NCBI GenBank assembly: GCA_946618745.1
Contig: CAMOLN010000065.1
Location: 1-6,070 of the forward strand
DNA from: an uncultured Alphaproteobacteria bacterium
GTDB taxonomy: Bacteria; Pseudomonadota; Alphaproteobacteria; RF32; CAG-239
DNA: 6,070 bases
Direction of reading: 5' to 3'
Below the pieces are notes generated by a model. It worked only from the letters and a program-made list of their open reading frames with translations, made no database searches and was not told the origin of the DNA. Position 1 is the stretch's first letter; every line of letters starts with the position of its first letter. Both the position numbers and the translations under genes were made by a program. Positions 5,145 to 6,070 of the stretch are shown piece by piece.

Positions 5145-6070
5145 ATGGGCGGTTATATAACAGATAAGTTGCGGCAAATACAAGAAAAAATAAGATTACG
5201 AAAAATGCAAAGAGGGCTGAAGGCTGTTTCAATGACTGAAACAGAATATAAACGTGCTATGCTTAAGAAAAAAGTTATTAAGATGATGTTGGTGGGAATG
5301 ATACCGGTTGCGACAGCGGTCGGAATGTTTAAGCTGATGAATAACGGCAAAATTGATGATAAAAAGTTGACGGCTAAATTTACCGAGTGGAAAGAAAATT
5401 GGAAAAAAAATCAGGATAATAAGCCGGTAAATAACAGCGAGGAACTGATTGAAATCGAAGGTTATGAGCATTTGCGCGCATTGCTTAAACAGGCTAAGAA
5501 GAAAGGTTATGACTTAGATGATGTTGATATTGATCCCGAATGTCATATTGAAATAAATAAGAGAAATTGCGGAAGATATTATAAAATAGGTGGGGAATAT
5601 ACTATTAATGGAGAGACTTATTGTCCGATGAAACCAGAGGGAGATTATGTGGAACGAGGGATAATTTCTTATTATGGAGAAGGCGATTCATTTAACGGAA
5701 AACTTACCGCTAACGAGGCTGTGTTTGATAAGTCAGCCATTACGGCAGCTCACAAGACACTTCCGATACCGTCATTGGTAATAGTAACAAATGTAACAAA
5801 CGGTAAAATGGTATTAGTGCTGGTTAATGATCGAGGTCCTTATTCGGGGGATCGGATTTTAGATGTGTCAGCTGCGGGAGCGAAAGTGTTGGGCTATAAA
5901 GGTCGCGGCACAACAGAAGCAGTGGTTTCGTATTTGCCAGAGTCAAGTAAGCATTTGCAGGAGTATATGGAAGGAAAATGCAGCCAAGAAGAGATGCAGG
6001 CGGAAGTTAATAGGTTGGAAAAGCAAATTGCTCAGGCAAATAAGGTAAATGAAATCATGTTAGCAATGTC
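5145..6070 (+). CDS. rlpA: RlpA-family septal lytic transglycosylase-like protein (3' end outside window)
   Basis: 308 codons are present and the frame is open at the right edge. A double-psi beta-barrel RlpA domain spans about residues 168-265: GIISYYG (172-178), FNGKLTAN (183-190), TAAHKTLPIPSLV (200-212), VNDRGPY (227-233) and RILDVS (237-242). A region of the kind usually just before this domain in alphaproteobacteria is also present (IGGEYTINGETY, 148-159). RlpA proteins cleave naked glycan strands at the division site. H203 and D229 match two active-site residues of the Pseudomonas enzyme; the expected glutamate is displaced (see findings). The N-terminus is atypical: no lipobox, a basic 43-residue tail, then a weak membrane segment at about 44-65, suggesting a type II membrane anchor. 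Residues after 270 look helical or coiled-coil. Whether a SPOR domain follows cannot be seen. Confidence 0.85.
   Translation, partial: MGGYITDKLRQIQEKIRLRKMQRGLKAVSMTETEYKRAMLKKKVIKMMLVGMIPVATAVGMFKLMNNGKIDDKKLTAKFTEWKENWKKNQDNKPVNNSEELIEIEGYEHLRALLKQAKKKGYDLDDVDIDPECHIEINKRNCGRYYKIGGEYTINGETYCPMKPEGDYVERGIISYYGEGDSFNGKLTANEAVFDKSAITAAHKTLPIPSLVIVTNVTNGKMVLVLVNDRGPYSGDRILDVSAAGAKVLGYKGRGTTEAVVSYLPESSKHLQEYMEGKCSQEEMQAEVNRLEKQIAQANKVNEIMLAM

Noticed and set aside
4801..5232. 143-residue open frame on the minus strand
   Set aside because: It overlaps the ftsB start, both promoters and the start of rlpA in another frame, and shows no recognisable protein; its composition is that of AT-rich non-coding DNA.
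5229..5471. 80-residue minus-strand frame opposite rlpA
   Set aside because: It is antisense to the well-supported RlpA coding sequence and has no ribosome site or recognisable content.

Overview
The window looks like a piece of an AT-rich Gram-negative chromosome, most likely alphaproteobacterial. The evidence is one short FtsB/DivIC-type septum initiator whose C-terminus has the alphaproteobacterial look, and one RlpA-family protein carrying the HKTLPLPSLV-like stretch typical of that class (here HKTLPIPSLV). The lineage is an inference from these two proteins. No tRNA, rRNA, CRISPR array, insertion sequence or reverse transcriptase was seen.

Left two thirds (1-3979, minus strand): one uninterrupted reading frame of 1326 codons that runs off the left edge. 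It encodes a Sec-exported giant protein: a signal peptide, a cysteine-rich head with tandem repeats of about 29-31 residues, then four copies of a module of about 290-340 residues. Each module holds a DUF1566/FISUMP-like domain (WYLPA, GE, LYG and VRP motifs) joined by cysteine-rich linkers. The next gene is divergent (4259-4594, plus strand) and encodes a 111-residue exported protein that is a stand-alone paralogue of the giant protein's head, with cysteines in the same order. The 279-bp gap between them holds a near-consensus promoter for the giant gene, a weaker promoter for the small one, a palindrome in the predicted leader of the giant gene and a spaced inverted repeat.

Right third (4613-6070): an FtsB-like gene on the minus strand, convergent with the small paralogue (18-bp gap), and a divergent RlpA-like gene on the plus strand that runs off the right edge. 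The 220 bp between them contain a strong promoter for rlpA (TTGACG, 17 bp, TATAAT) and a weaker candidate for ftsB. Both proteins belong to families that act at the division septum, so the shared divergent control region may be meaningful.

The best candidate for something undescribed is the divergent pair of secreted cysteine-rich proteins, one a single small head domain and the other that head fused to a long modular array. The sequence shows no function for them. A cell-surface or secreted role is inferred only from the signal peptides and repeat architecture.
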